Notes under the pieces: generated by a model
Seen by the model: only the letters and a program-made list of their open reading frames with translations
What the model was told of the DNA's origin: nothing
Database searches by the model: none
Assembly (NCBI GenBank): GCA_963723495.1
Contig: CAVRQR010000010.1
Location: 310,001 to 374,000, forward strand
Length of the DNA stretch: 64,000 bases
Reading direction: 5' to 3'
Source: Gp6-AA40 sp963723495
Lineage (GTDB): Bacteria > Acidobacteriota > Vicinamibacteria > Vicinamibacterales > UBA2999
Program-made: the position numbers and the translations under genes
In this document: one piece after another, positions 12,431 through 22,309 of the stretch
Numbering within the stretch: the stretch's first letter is position 1
Layout of the letters: each line of letters opens with the position of its first letter

Positions 12431-12475
12431 TGTTCGGCTTTGGGCCTTGGGCTTTGGGCTCTAGGCTCTTCTTTT
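12431..12475. repeat. Low-complexity spacer (GGGCTTTGG words) at the lnt-prfB junction
   Basis: The spacer consists of near repeats of TTTGGGC, CTTGGGC and CTAGGCTC. It contains the end of the reconstructed lnt frame (stop at 12461). It belongs to the group of word arrays seen at several gene boundaries in this window. Confidence 0.45.
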
Positions 12476-14027
12476 CTGGCTCGCGGATACGCTTCTGGGT
12501 CGGGATCGAACGACGACCAACGCAATCACCGTGAGCGCCATCGCCACGTAGGCGACCACATCACCGATCGTAGGAGTAGATCGTCCGGCCGGTCAGCAGG
12601 CGCGCCTCGATCGACGAGCCCGACCTGTTCAAAGATAGCTGATGCCTGGACGATGCGCCCGTAGGGATCGACGACGCCGCTGATCCCCGTGTTCGCCGCA
12701 CGGGCCATGTAGCGCCCCTCCTCGATTGCTCGCATGGAGGCCATCTCGAAGTGCTGATACGGCGCTGACGAGGCGCCATACCAGCCGTCGTTGGTGACCG
12801 TCGTCAGCAGCTGGCTTCCCTGCAGGACGGCTTCACGCATCAGCGACGGGAACACGACCTCGTAACAGATGGCCGTGCTGGTTGGATGCCCGTTGATCGG
12901 CAGCATGACGACCGAGTCTCCAGGTGTGAATGGGCAGGAAGCGCTTGACGAGCGGCGCGGCGAAGGTGAGCCACTCCTGCATCGGGAAGAACTCGCCGAA
13001 CGGCACCAGATGAATCTTCCGATAGACGGCGGTTGTCTCGCCGTCCGGGCCGAGCAGGAACGCTGCGTTGTACTGACGCAGCGCTCCGGTCGGCCACGAT
13101 CTGGTCGCTGCCGAAGAGAATCGGTACCCCAACCTCGCGAGCCAGGTCTCGCAGCGCCGCTTCCCCTGCCGGTTCGTGACCGAAGGTGAAGGGCGTGGAC
13201 GACTCGGGCCAGATGACGTACTGCGCGCCCGGCGGACGGCATCGCGCGTCATGGCCAGGTAGGTCGTGAAGATGCGCCGATTGATCTGCGGCGTCGGCGC
13301 CATCTTGTCGGCCTGCGCGACATTGCCTTGTATCAGCCCGACACGAAGTGGCGTCCCCTCGCGCGTCAACGATCCCTCGGCAACACGCCAGAGCCCCAGA
13401 TGGCGATCGCAACCAGCAGAGCCGCGCCGAGGCCGCGGCAGCCATCCGTTCGCGGCGCCCTGCTCAACAACGCGTACACGATCGCCGCATTGACGAACGC
13501 CACGAGCGCAGAGAGGCCGTACACGCCCATCACGCTCGCCACCTGCGCGACAGCAAGAACGGTCACCTGGCTGTTGCCGAGCGGAACCCACGGAAAACCG
13601 CCGAAGAGGATCCGCGCAGATACTCAGTCGCGACCCACACGCCGGCGCAAAGAAGAGCGCCGACCGGCCCGCACGTGCAATCAGGCTGGCGAGCACCATG
13701 GCCGTGATCGCCGGGTAGATCGCCAGATATGCAGCGAGCAGCAGCATCGCCACGATCGCCAGGATCATGGGCATCCCGCCGAACACGGCCAGCACGCTGC
13801 TGGTCCAATAGACCGTGCCTGCGAAGTACACCAGTCCGGCCACCAGCCGAACCAGAACGCGCGCCGTGGCGGCTGCCCGGGAACCGTCCCGGCTGCCCGC
13901 GCCAGCCGCTCAGGGCAACCAGCAGCGGAACAAGCGCGACCCAGGCGAAGGCCGGATGACCGTAACGCGGGAAACTGAGCGCGAGCAGCGCTCCTGAGAG
14001 GACAGAGAGGAAGTAGCTGAGACCCAA
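12461..14027 (-). CDS. lnt: Apolipoprotein N-acyltransferase, heavily frameshifted
   Basis: Lnt adds the third acyl chain to lipoproteins in the inner membrane. Segments in all three frames join to a complete Lnt: MGLSYFLSVLSGALLALSFP, several membrane helices, GVWVATEYLRG, then the nitrilase domain with the catalytic Glu in VIWPESSTPF, Lys in YRKIHLVPFGEFFP and Cys in AICYEVVFP, followed by TVTNDGWYG and RAANTGISGVVDPYG. I count at least eight frame changes, at roughly 13860, 13640, 13600, 13450, 13240, 13100, 12910, 12640 and 12575. All catalytic residues are kept, so consensus errors are more likely than decay, but a pseudogene cannot be excluded. The start is a TTG at 14027. It lies just upstream of prfB. 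Confidence 0.8.
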
Positions 14028-14108
14028 CCGCAGTTGGGCCAGTCTAGCACGCGGCGGGATGCGATCCGGAAGGTTGCGCTGAAGAAGTCCTAATGCGATC
14101 GACGCGCG

Positions 14109-14767
14109 TCAGCGCGTGATCCAGGGCTTGAACTGCTCTTCCTTTTCCAGGCGCCGGGCCACGGTTTCGGCTTCGCCGCGCTCGGCAAACTTGCCGACGC
14201 GGACGCGAAAGACCCGTGGACCGCTCGCGCCTGGCGTCGTCACGAACGACGCAAAGCCTTTCGACGAGAGGCGACGCGCGATGGCGTCCGCCTCGTCACG
14301 GGACCGAAGGGACGCAACCTGCACGACGAAACCGTCGCCCTTCGGCTCCCCCGGTCGCCACAGCTTTTGATGCCGCGCGGTGGCGCCGCAGGGCGCTCGA
14401 CCTTGGTCTCGGCGATCGCAGGAGCGGGAGCCGGCACCGATTCGATTGCGGGTTCGGGCGGCGGCTCTGGCGCCTCGAGCCGCTTGGCGTAGGTCAGTTC
14501 CTTCAGGTCTTCCTGCTTGGAAAGAGGCTCGACCCGAGGAAGCGGCATCCGACGGACGTGCGTGGGGGGCTCGGACGTGGATGTCGGATCCACCGTGGGT
14601 TCGGCCGCGACTGCTGCCGCTGCCGCCGACACGCGGGTCGTGGTGACGCCTCGTCCGACCATCACGCCGCACAGGAAAATCACGACTGCAGCAACAGTGG
14701 CCGTCATGAACATGAAGACCAGCTGTTTGCCGTTCAGTTGAATCTCGCGTACGTCTTGATCGGACAT
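14109..14767 (-). CDS. SPOR-domain membrane protein, one frameshift
   Basis: The protein starts MSDQDVREIQLNGKQLVF, has one transmembrane helix (about residues 12-33), a proline- and glutamate-rich linker and, after a frameshift near 14365, a C-terminal SPOR domain (GDGFVVQVASLRSRDEAD ... FRVRVGKFAERGEAE). SPOR domains bind denuded peptidoglycan at the division site. About 218 residues when joined. It follows the TPR gene and precedes lnt on the same strand. Confidence 0.8.
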
Positions 14768-14833
14768 CAATGAACGCGCGCATTGTACCACGCGTCGATC
14801 GATGTGAGAACGAAATTGTGAGGGGTGCGCTTG

Positions 14834-16485
14834 CTATCGGCCCGAGAGCCGTTCGAGCCGCTGCTTCGCGTCGGCGTCGTGACGGGTCTCGCGTGAGGAC
14901 CGTCTGCAACTCGGTCAGGGCTTCAGTCGGCATCCCGGCTTTCTCATAGGCCTCGGCAAGCACCAGACGCGCAGCCGTCCGTGTCGTTGCTCCAAATCGA
15001 AATCTTGAGGGCATCGATGCGCATCCTGGCAACCGCCCACCGCGAGGTAGACGCGCCCAAGGAGCAGGTGGGCCTCGTGATCGTACGGTGACAGGTAGAC
15101 GGCTCGCTGCAGCTCGGAGATGGCTTGTGCGTCGCGCTCAGACTCGATAGGCCCGCCTCGCCGCCTCCAGATGAAATGCGGCGAGCTGGCGCTGATCGCG
15201 CTGGCCTGCCGCGGTAATCACGTTCTCGACGCGAAGCGAGTCGGCATCCCCAGGTCCATTCGCAGGCGCTCGAGGCCGCGCGGCACCGGTGAAGCAGGAG
15301 ACTTGGCCTCCCACTCCTCGTAGACCGACGACAGCCGCTTCGCCAGATCCGTTCACGAGCGGCTTCGGCACTGCTCCCAACGGCGCTCAGCGCAACTCCA
15401 AGCACGAAGTGAGCCGCGTGATCCGCCGGATCGCGCCGCACCGCTTCGCGGAGCCACCACACCGCCGCTGATGCGTCGCCGTCGAGCCAGTAGGCGTAGC
15501 CGAGATTGAAGAACGAGTCGACACCGTCAAGGCTCGCGGCCTCGTTGAAATACGAGACGGCACGCGGTCCCGCGCTGCCTACGGCCGTCGCGAGTTGCAC
15601 GATGCCCAGATTGTTGAGGAGCGTGGCGTCGCTTTCCTCCGCATTCAGTCTCGTCAACTCGTCGAAGGCCTCGTCATAGCGTTTCAATTCGAGCAACGAC
15701 ACCGATGCGAGGAAGCGGGCCTGCCTCGACAAGGCGATGTTCGGTGGGCACATCCCTCACGGTGACCAGCGCGGCTTCATGACTGGCGAGGTCGTTGTGA
15801 ACCTCCCAGGCCGCGATGCGCGCGCGCTGCAGCGACGGCGCCTGCCGGATAGCCTCATTGAGAAACGTGAGCCGCGTCGCCGGCGTCTCCGCGAGCAGGC
15901 CCTTGATGAACTGCTCGAACGCCGCCAGCGGAGGATGACTGCTCTCCGGAGGTAGTCCCGTCACAGACGCGCCGGGCACGAGACGTACGGCCAAGCGGTC
16001 GTAGATGTCGAAGATGGTCGACGAGAGGCCCGCTCTCGGTGATCTCAGGTCCTGCCGCGCCGGAATCGAGCTGGATCGGCCGGGCCCGGACGGTAAGCGT
16101 GTCCGCCGTTCAGCGAGAACGACCCCACGATGACCTGAGAGGCGCCAACCACCTGCCCCACGCGGATGATGGTGGCTTGACTGAGCCCTGTGACGACGGG
16201 AACTCGCAGCAGCTCGAACGAGTGCAGGCGCTCATCGCGCCGCATCACCGGTAAGCCGAGGCCAAGCAGGCTGTCGGTCAGGATCACGGACGACGCCTCC
16301 CCCAGCCAGTAGCTGCGCGGGTCGCGCGTCGTGGTTTCGAACGGCATGACCAGCACGCGCGATGCCGCTGGGGTCGCCGGCATGAGCGCCTGGGCTTGTG
16401 CTGCCGACGCAGTGCCGATCCACACGCTATTCAGAGCAACGAGAGTCAACGCCGACAGCGCCGCGGCGGTCCCTGGTTTCGTCAT
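14834..16485 (-). CDS. Secreted TPR-repeat protein with FlgO/TolB-like N-terminal domain, several frameshifts
   Basis: The reconstructed protein has about 550 residues. It begins with a signal peptide (MTKPGTAAALSALTLVALNS), followed by RVLVMPFETTTRDPRSYWLG and ASQVIVGSFSLNG, the pattern of a periplasmic domain that assembles a named-parameter score in FlgO-like and adenylate-cyclase-associated proteins. Tetratricopeptide repeats follow, for example DSFFNLGYAYWLDGDASAAV and AARLVLAEAYEKAGMPTEAL. At least four frameshifts occur. Its ATG overlaps the stop of the upstream V4R-like gene (ATGA), a sign of translational coupling. Exact function unknown; probably an envelope scaffold protein. Confidence 0.65.
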
Positions 16486-17071
16486 GCGGCGCGTCCGGTG
16501 GCGGGTCGTACGGTGACCGACATCGCGCAACGAGTCGCTCCCGTCGCACGACACTCTTCCGTGACGACGTCCGCGTCCAGGTTGAAGAGCGACATCAGTC
16601 GGCGAATGGCAGAGGCATAGAACTCGCACAGCGGCGCGTCAACAGGATCGCGGACCTCGCAGAAGAGCGAGCTCTGCAGGTCGAGAGCGCCCCGCCACTG
16701 CCGCCAGCGAATCTTTGACGTCGGTGTCGCCGTAGGTGCTGCGCGCCATCCATTGGGCGACGCCAACCACCATCCGCTTGCGGATCGCCGGCGGCATGGC
16801 CAGGATGATTCGCTTGCGAAGCGGCGACACTTCGGCGACCGTCCAGTCCGCCGTGTACTCACCCGCCCGCGCGGCAATGAGGTGATACGGCGCGCCCTCG
16901 AGACGCAGAAAGCTGAGCACCGCCGCCAGCGGCGCGAGCCCGATGCGCCCCTCCCGGAGCCCCGATGGATGCAGCCATGCCTCGTAGAACTCGAGCCGCA
17001 TCGGCAGTAAGTCCGCGATCGCCCTGATGCAGGCTCGCGACGAGAAGCCGGCCTACGGCCGCGTCGGTCAT
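16482..17071 (-). CDS. V4R-like domain protein, two frameshifts
   Basis: Joined frames give about 195 residues: MTDAAVGRLLVASLHQ, then MRLEFYEAWLHPSGLREG, GAPYHLIAARAGEYTADWTV, and the end LDADVVTEECRATGATRCAMSVTV. The final E-C-x-x-x-G-x-x-x-C pattern resembles V4R small-molecule-binding domains, which often sense hydrophobic ligands. Frame changes near 17020 and 16695. The last codons overlap the start of the TPR gene by four bases, so the two proteins are probably made together. The V4R assignment is from pattern memory and is tentative. Confidence 0.55.
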
Positions 17072-17083
17072 ACGCTAATATGA

Positions 17084-17106
17084 GGGTCGGGAGTCGACCC
17101 CATTAC
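17084..17106. repeat. REP-like element, partial copy (GGGTCGGGAGTCGACCCC)
   Basis: GGGTC and GACCC flank GGGAGTC, followed by CCATTAC. The pieces AATGGGGTC and GACTCCCGACCC also make up the long palindrome at 23803-23874 and the hairpin at 45626-45650. It lies in the 245-base spacer between the V4R-like gene and argS, which otherwise shows no gene. Confidence 0.5.
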
Positions 17107-17316
17107 ATTCTCGGCAGCAAGACTGGCCGAAGGTAGGGCCAGTCGGCTTGACGGACTCGACAGGGGCGATATTTCGCCTGGCTGCGCGCTCAGGCCACGG
17201 ACGTCGATGCCGTCCTGTCACGAGACGCTCAACGTGAACATACCCCACGGATACACGATCGCCAGCGGTCGCTGAGAGCGTACTGCACCTCGAACTCAAC
17301 CGCAAATCAGGATGGC

Positions 17317-19356
17317 ATGATTCTGCCCGTTCACACGCGTCTCCGCGAGCACCTCACGCAGGTGATCGCCAGCCTCTACTCACTCGAGCGATCGAGTCTG
17401 CCCTCGCTCGTGCTCGACCATCCGCCCAACCGGGATCTCGGTGACCTCGGAACTCCCGCTGCGTTCGAACTGGCGCGACGACTCCGTAAACCTCCCCGCG
17501 CCATCGCACAGGAGGTTGCTGCGGCGTTCGGAACACTCGAGGGAATTCGGCAGGTCACGGCTGCTCCCAATGGATATCTCAATTTCTTTCTCGAGCGGCC
17601 CGCCTTTCTGCTCGATCGCGTGTCGTCAGCTGCACCGCCTGCGCGCGAGGGCGCCGGCAAGGCGATCGTCGAGCACACTGCAATCAACCCGAACAAGGCG
17701 GCTCATATCGGCCACCTGCGAAACTCGGCTCTTGGCGACACACTCGTTCGCGTCCTGCGATTCAGCGGCACTCCTGTCGAGGTCCAGAACTACATCGATG
17801 ACACCGGCGTCCAGGTGGCGGATGTCGTCGTCGGCTTGCGCGTGCTCGAAAAGATGTCGTTGGCAGACGTCAGGAAGGTCGCCGACACCACGCGCTTTGA
17901 TTACTACTGTTGGGATCTCTACGCTCGCGTGACGGATTGGTACGGGCAAGACAAGGCTCGCCTCGAGGTCAGAGCTCAAACTCTCCACGACATCGAGCAC
18001 GGCGGTAACGAAAGCGCCGACATCGCTGGTCTCGTCGCCGATCGCATCGTCCGGTGCCACCTGAAGACCATGGCCCGGATGAATGTCGACTACGACCTGC
18101 TCACCTGGGAGGGCGACATCCTGCGCCTGAAGTTCTGGGCGCAGGCGTTCGACGTTCTCAAAGCCAAGGGGGCGGTCTATCTGCGAACCGAGGGACGTCT
18201 GGCAGGGTGCTGGGTGATGCCGATTCAGGAAGAACTCGAGCAGATACCTAACGGTTCACCGGACTCCGCAACCGCCGTCGCCAGCGAAACCGACGACGAT
18301 GCTGAGGAGCGCGAGAAGGTCATCGTCCGGTCGAACGGCGTGGTGACGTACGTCGGGAAAGACATCGCCTACCAATTCTGGAAGCTCGGTCTGCTTGGCC
18401 GCGATTTCCTGTATCGGGTCTTCGCGGAGAAACCGAACGGTCCACTGTGGGCGACGTGCAGCACGGACGGCGTAACCGACCATCCCAGCTACGGCGGAGC
18501 TGCGTATGTGTATAACGTCATCGACGTGCGACAGGCATATCTGCAGAAGCTGCTGAAGCAGGCGCTGATCGCCGTTGGCCACCCGGAAGGCGCACAGCGC
18601 TCGCATCACTTCTCGTACGAGATGGTTGCACTCTCTCATGCCACTGCGCGCGAGCTCGGCTTTGCGCCGCCGCCCAACTCGGAAGAAGCGCGACGCCCGT
18701 TCGTCGAGGTCTCCGGTCGCAAAGGGCTCGGCGTAAAGGCGGACGACCTGCTGGACATCGTCATCCGGAAGGCGCGGGAAGAAGTGACCAAACGCAATCC
18801 CGATCTGCCCGAGGGGGAAGTGACTCACATCGCCGGGCTGATCGGCGTGGCCGCGGTGCGATACTTCCTGATCAAGTTCTCGCGCGGCAAGGTCATCGCG
18901 TTCGACCTCGAAGAGGCGATCAGCTTTCAGGGTGAGACCGGCCCGTACATCCAGTACGCGATCGTCCGTATCAACAACATCTTCAGGAACGTGCAGGAAC
19001 GAGACGGTCTCGACGAAGCGGCGCTTCTCGCCACACTGGATCAACATCCTGCCGGCGAGCTGACGGGCGACAACGGCCACGAGCTCTGGGCGCTGGTACT
19101 CGAGGCCTCTCGTCTCGACGAGATCGTCGAGCAGGTCATCGCCACGCTCGAGTTCTCCGTGCTCGCGAAATATGCGTTCGGACTAGCCCAGGCATTCAAT
19201 GCCTATTACAACCTCCAGCCTCCCAGTCGCTCCTCGATCCTGAACGAAGAGCGCGATAATGTGCGCCGGTGGCGGGCAGCCGGCGTGATCTACGTGCGCA
19301 ACCAACTGACCCGAGCGCTGGACCTTATGGGCATTGGAGTGCCGCAGAGGATGTAA
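17317..19356 (+). CDS. argS: Arginyl-tRNA synthetase
   Basis: This intact 679-residue class I synthetase charges tRNA-Arg. It has an N-terminal Add1 domain, the HIGH motif in NPNKAAHIGHLRNSALGD, the conserved VQNYIDDTGVQVADVV, a degenerate KMSKS loop (SGRKGLGVKADDLLD) as in many ArgRS, and a C-terminal DALR anticodon domain with YAFGLAQAFNAYYN and ending RALDLMGIGVPQRM. The ribosome site AGGATGGC precedes the ATG. It is followed two bases later by the amidotransferase gene. Confidence 0.96.
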   Translation: MILPVHTRLREHLTQVIASLYSLERSSLPSLVLDHPPNRDLGDLGTPAAFELARRLRKPPRAIAQEVAAAFGTLEGIRQVTAAPNGYLNFFLERPAFLLDRVSSAAPPAREGAGKAIVEHTAINPNKAAHIGHLRNSALGDTLVRVLRFSGTPVEVQNYIDDTGVQVADVVVGLRVLEKMSLADVRKVADTTRFDYYCWDLYARVTDWYGQDKARLEVRAQTLHDIEHGGNESADIAGLVADRIVRCHLKTMARMNVDYDLLTWEGDILRLKFWAQAFDVLKAKGAVYLRTEGRLAGCWVMPIQEELEQIPNGSPDSATAVASETDDDAEEREKVIVRSNGVVTYVGKDIAYQFWKLGLLGRDFLYRVFAEKPNGPLWATCSTDGVTDHPSYGGAAYVYNVIDVRQAYLQKLLKQALIAVGHPEGAQRSHHFSYEMVALSHATARELGFAPPPNSEEARRPFVEVSGRKGLGVKADDLLDIVIRKAREEVTKRNPDLPEGEVTHIAGLIGVAAVRYFLIKFSRGKVIAFDLEEAISFQGETGPYIQYAIVRINNIFRNVQERDGLDEAALLATLDQHPAGELTGDNGHELWALVLEASRLDEIVEQVIATLEFSVLAKYAFGLAQAFNAYYNLQPPSRSSILNEERDNVRRWRAAGVIYVRNQLTRALDLMGIGVPQRM

Positions 19357-19358
19357 GC

Positions 19359-20039
19359 ATGCCGATCATTGCCATATCGCCATGCGACAAGCTTCGTGAC
19401 TACGAAGAAGCCATCCGTAGGGCTGGTGCAGATGTGCGCGTACTCGATCGCGCGGTGGACCGTCCCGCCGACGTTATCGAGTCGGTGGATGGCTTACTGC
19501 TGCCAGGTGGCGGGGATGTACTCCCGTCGATCTACGGCGAGGCCGCACACCCGACGTATTCAGCCGCCGAGCCGGGCCGCGACGACTACGAGCTCGAGCT
19601 GGCTCGGCGTGCGGTCGATGCCGACCTTCCCCTGCTCGCGATCTGCCGCGGCATCCAGGTGCTCAACGTCGCGCGCGGCGGTTCTCTGGTGCAGGACATC
19701 CAGGAAGAAGTCGGCGTCACCGTTAACCACACCCATCGCGAATCACCGGTGACGATCGCTCACGAGGTCTGGATCGCCGAAGGCAGCCTCCTCGATCGCC
19801 TGATGCACGAGCATGTCAACGGCGATTCCTGCCAGGTGAACAGCCGTCATCATCAGGCGCCGAAGGTCCTTGGCAAGGGGCTCGCCGTCTGCGGCACGGC
19901 TCCCGATGGTGTGATCGAAGCCATCGAGGATCCGAGCCTTCGTTTCTGCCTCGGCGTGCAGTGGCATCCGGAAAACTTCTACCGGACCGGCGAGTTCAGG
20001 CCGATCTTCGAGGGTTTCGTGGAGGCCGCCAGCAAGTAG
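19359..20039 (+). CDS. Class I glutamine amidotransferase-like hydrolase (peptidase C26, PuuD family)
   Basis: About 226 residues. The nucleophile elbow AICRGIQVLNVARGG, the LLPGGGDVLPSIYG motif and the C-terminal GVQWHPENF give the Cys-His-Glu triad of the gamma-glutamyl-gamma-aminobutyrate hydrolase family, which cleaves gamma-glutamyl amides. The ATG at 19359 follows the argS stop by two bases, with AGAGGA as ribosome site, so it is co-transcribed with argS. Substrate unknown. Confidence 0.88.
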   Translation: MPIIAISPCDKLRDYEEAIRRAGADVRVLDRAVDRPADVIESVDGLLLPGGGDVLPSIYGEAAHPTYSAAEPGRDDYELELARRAVDADLPLLAICRGIQVLNVARGGSLVQDIQEEVGVTVNHTHRESPVTIAHEVWIAEGSLLDRLMHEHVNGDSCQVNSRHHQAPKVLGKGLAVCGTAPDGVIEAIEDPSLRFCLGVQWHPENFYRTGEFRPIFEGFVEAASK

Positions 20040-20045
20040 TGCCGG

Positions 20046-20468
20046 CTACTTCTCGGGCCGTTCGTCGGGCGCGCCAGTACCCGACGATCCGACGAAGAGC
20101 TTCTTGCCGTCCGAGAACGTGATGTCACGGCCGTTGGCCCGATTGGCACCGTCCTTGGCTTGAAAGCCTTCGACCAGGATCTCGGTGCCCTCCGGTAATG
20201 AGTTCTTCGTCCAGCCCCTGCGCAACAACGCATTCGGCGCGCCGCCTTCGACCATCCAGCGCTCGACCTTCCCGGTCGCCGGATCCTTCACGTCTATATG
20301 AATCCACGAGTGGGGGTTGATCCACTCCATCTTCACGACGGTTCCGCGAAGCTTGACCGGTCGCTTCGCGTCGAACTCGGCCGCAAACGAGTGATGAGCA
20401 AACACTGGTGCAGCCATCGTGGCGAGAAGCGCTGCGGCGGCACAACAACTGACGTGTTTCCTGGACAT
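20046..20468 (-). CDS. Secreted DUF6152-like protein
   Basis: The 140-residue protein has a signal peptide ending VFAHHSFAAEFDAKRPV and the conserved body LRGTVVKMEWINPHSWIHI ... GAPNALLRRGW typical of DUF6152, a small exported OB-like family abundant in Acidobacteria and Proteobacteria. The HHSF motif after cleavage could bind metal, but its role is not known. AGGAG lies six bases before the ATG. It is convergent with the amidotransferase gene. Confidence 0.82.
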   Translation of the reverse strand: MSRKHVSCCAAAALLATMAAPVFAHHSFAAEFDAKRPVKLRGTVVKMEWINPHSWIHIDVKDPATGKVERWMVEGGAPNALLRRGWTKNSLPEGTEILVEGFQAKDGANRANGRDITFSDGKKLFVGSSGTGAPDERPEK

Positions 20469-20758
20469 GGCGTCTCCTGATCGACGGTGCGGTTCACGGC
20501 ACCGCTGCTTCCATCGTACGCAGTGGACGTCCTGGCGATCCTGAAGTTTGCGTGAACTTCTCGACAGAGTTGTCGCGTTTGAAACACTGAACAGACACAT
20601 CTGTGGAATTTCCCGTTCACACCCTCGACGATCTCGCGGCGTCACGCCGAAAACGACCGCAATCGCGGGATTCTTCGCAACCGACATGGCCCCCATCTTG
20701 CTCACAGCGTCACGGTTCTTCACCCCATACTTCGTTTACGAACGCGGAAGGAATGCTG

Positions 20759-21025
20759 ATGCCGCGAGCAAGTAAGTCAAAGCCAGAGCCAGAACCGACA
20801 GGCCCACGTTTGGTACGTAAGAGCGCGCCCAAGCGACCCGTTGAGCCCGCCGGCCCACCGGAAGTCACGCATGAACAGATCGCACTGAGGGCGTACGAGT
20901 TGTTCGTTCGGGAAGGCTCCGCCCACGGTCATCATCTCGATCACTGGTTGCGGGCCGAGCGCGAGCTGATGGACGTATCCGCAGTACGTCCCACGACGCA
21001 AACCGCAGGAACGCGCGCACGCTGA
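20759..21025 (+). CDS. Small DUF2934-like protein
   Basis: The 88-residue product has a basic, proline-rich N-terminal half (MPRASKSKPEPEPTG) and the DUF2934 signature IALRAYELFVREGSAHGHH followed by DHWLRAERELM. Function unknown; such proteins often occur beside stress genes. I chose the second ATG at 20759 because GGAAGGA then sits six bases upstream; an ATG two codons earlier is too close. The gene is monocistronic and converges on the methyltransferase gene. The 290-base spacer before it shows no other gene. Confidence 0.7.
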   Translation: MPRASKSKPEPEPTGPRLVRKSAPKRPVEPAGPPEVTHEQIALRAYELFVREGSAHGHHLDHWLRAERELMDVSAVRPTTQTAGTRAR

Positions 21026-21029
21026 GCGA

Positions 21030-22295
21030 TCAGCGGCCCAGCACGGCCACGGTTTCCACGTGCGCCGTGTTCGGGAAGAGATCGATGCCGCTGAGGTGCA
21101 CTAGGCCGTAACCGGCATCGTGCAGCAGGCGTGTGTCCCGTGCAAGCGTCGCGACGTCGCATGAGATGTACACGATCCGCCCCGGCTGCAGCCGGATGAG
21201 ATGCGCGATGGCGTCCTTCGAGATCCCTGTGCGCGGCGGATCGACCACGATCGTCACATCTGTGACGTCTGGCGTTTTCACCGAGGCTACGTAGCTCTCG
21301 ACACTGCGCCGAACAATCTTCACTCGGCCCGCGAACGGCTCCGCATTGCGCGCCAGGTCGGCCCCAGCGATCAGGTCGCCTTCAACGGCTGTCACGGTGT
21401 CCCATCCCGCCACTGCGAGCGACAACCCGAATAATCCAACGCCTGCGTAGAGATCGATCACCGGACCAGGCGGCACGAGCTGGATGACACGCTGGACCAG
21501 TTGCTCGACGAGAAATCTGTTGCCCTGAAAGAACGCCCTGACATCTCGCGAGAGCGCCACCACATGTGACGGCTCCCCACCAACACGAATGGAATCGGCG
21601 ACGGTCATCGTTCCTGCCAGATGAACGACTCCAGGGCGATCCGCGCGCTGCGCGGAGAGTCCAGTGAGGCTCTCCGACAGGGCGACGTATTTCTCCGGGT
21701 CAGCTGTGGCGTGCAGTTCCAGATGACAGGCGCGCTGCTCGGCCGGGATGTTCTCAGCAAGCTCGATCGCCGCGACTTCCCGAAGATGTTGACGTTCCAG
21801 TGTTCGCTGCGCCGACTCGATCCACTCCGATGTCTCCGGCAGCAGCTGACTTGTTGACGTGGCATCGCACACCTGGTGAGTGCCCTCGCGGTAGAAGCCG
21901 ATCCGGCCTCCGCTCACATGCAGCCTCGCTCGCATGCGATAGCCGCGCTCGGGAGATCCGGCAACGAGGGGAGCCTCGGTAAGTGGGAGCCGGCCTATGC
22001 GGCGAAACGCATCCTGGATGATGTCTGCCTTGAGGCTCAGTTGCCGCGGATACGCGATGTGGGAAAACACGTTTCCGCCGCACCGGGGATCGGCGGTTCC
22101 CGGCCGGCGATCGGCGGAGGGGTGCAACACTTCAACGGCTTCCGCAAAGAGGACGCCGCGCTCGGCTCGCTCGAGACGGGCCGAGACACGTTCGCCCGGG
22201 ATCGCGCCCGCGACCAGCACGACCTGTCCCTGATGACGCGCCAGCATCCGGCCGCCGGCAGCGGGTTTCTCGATATCGAGAGTGAGGACCTCCAT
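21030..22295 (-). CDS. TRAM/RNA uracil-C5 methyltransferase (RlmCD/TrmA family)
   Basis: About 421 residues: a TRAM-like N-terminus (MEVLTLDIEKPAAGGRMLAR), a SAM-binding motif DLYAGVGLFGLSLA, VVDPPRTG and the catalytic cysteine in YISCDVATLARD. These enzymes make 5-methyluridine in 23S rRNA or tRNA. The segment that normally holds the Fe4S4 ligands CxxxxxCGGC reads ADPRCGGN, so at least two ligand cysteines are missing and the cluster is probably absent. The true rRNA or tRNA target cannot be told from sequence. The ATG at 22295 follows the upstream gene by 14 bases. Confidence 0.85.
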   Translation of the reverse strand: MEVLTLDIEKPAAGGRMLARHQGQVVLVAGAIPGERVSARLERAERGVLFAEAVEVLHPSADRRPGTADPRCGGNVFSHIAYPRQLSLKADIIQDAFRRIGRLPLTEAPLVAGSPERGYRMRARLHVSGGRIGFYREGTHQVCDATSTSQLLPETSEWIESAQRTLERQHLREVAAIELAENIPAEQRACHLELHATADPEKYVALSESLTGLSAQRADRPGVVHLAGTMTVADSIRVGGEPSHVVALSRDVRAFFQGNRFLVEQLVQRVIQLVPPGPVIDLYAGVGLFGLSLAVAGWDTVTAVEGDLIAGADLARNAEPFAGRVKIVRRSVESYVASVKTPDVTDVTIVVDPPRTGISKDAIAHLIRLQPGRIVYISCDVATLARDTRLLHDAGYGLVHLSGIDLFPNTAHVETVAVLGR

Positions 22296-22309
22296 GCGAG
22301 ACCGCTGCG

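Noticed and set aside
17075..17305. 76-codon minus-strand frame between the V4R-like gene and argS
   Set aside because: No ribosome site, no similarity, and it includes a REP-like fragment.
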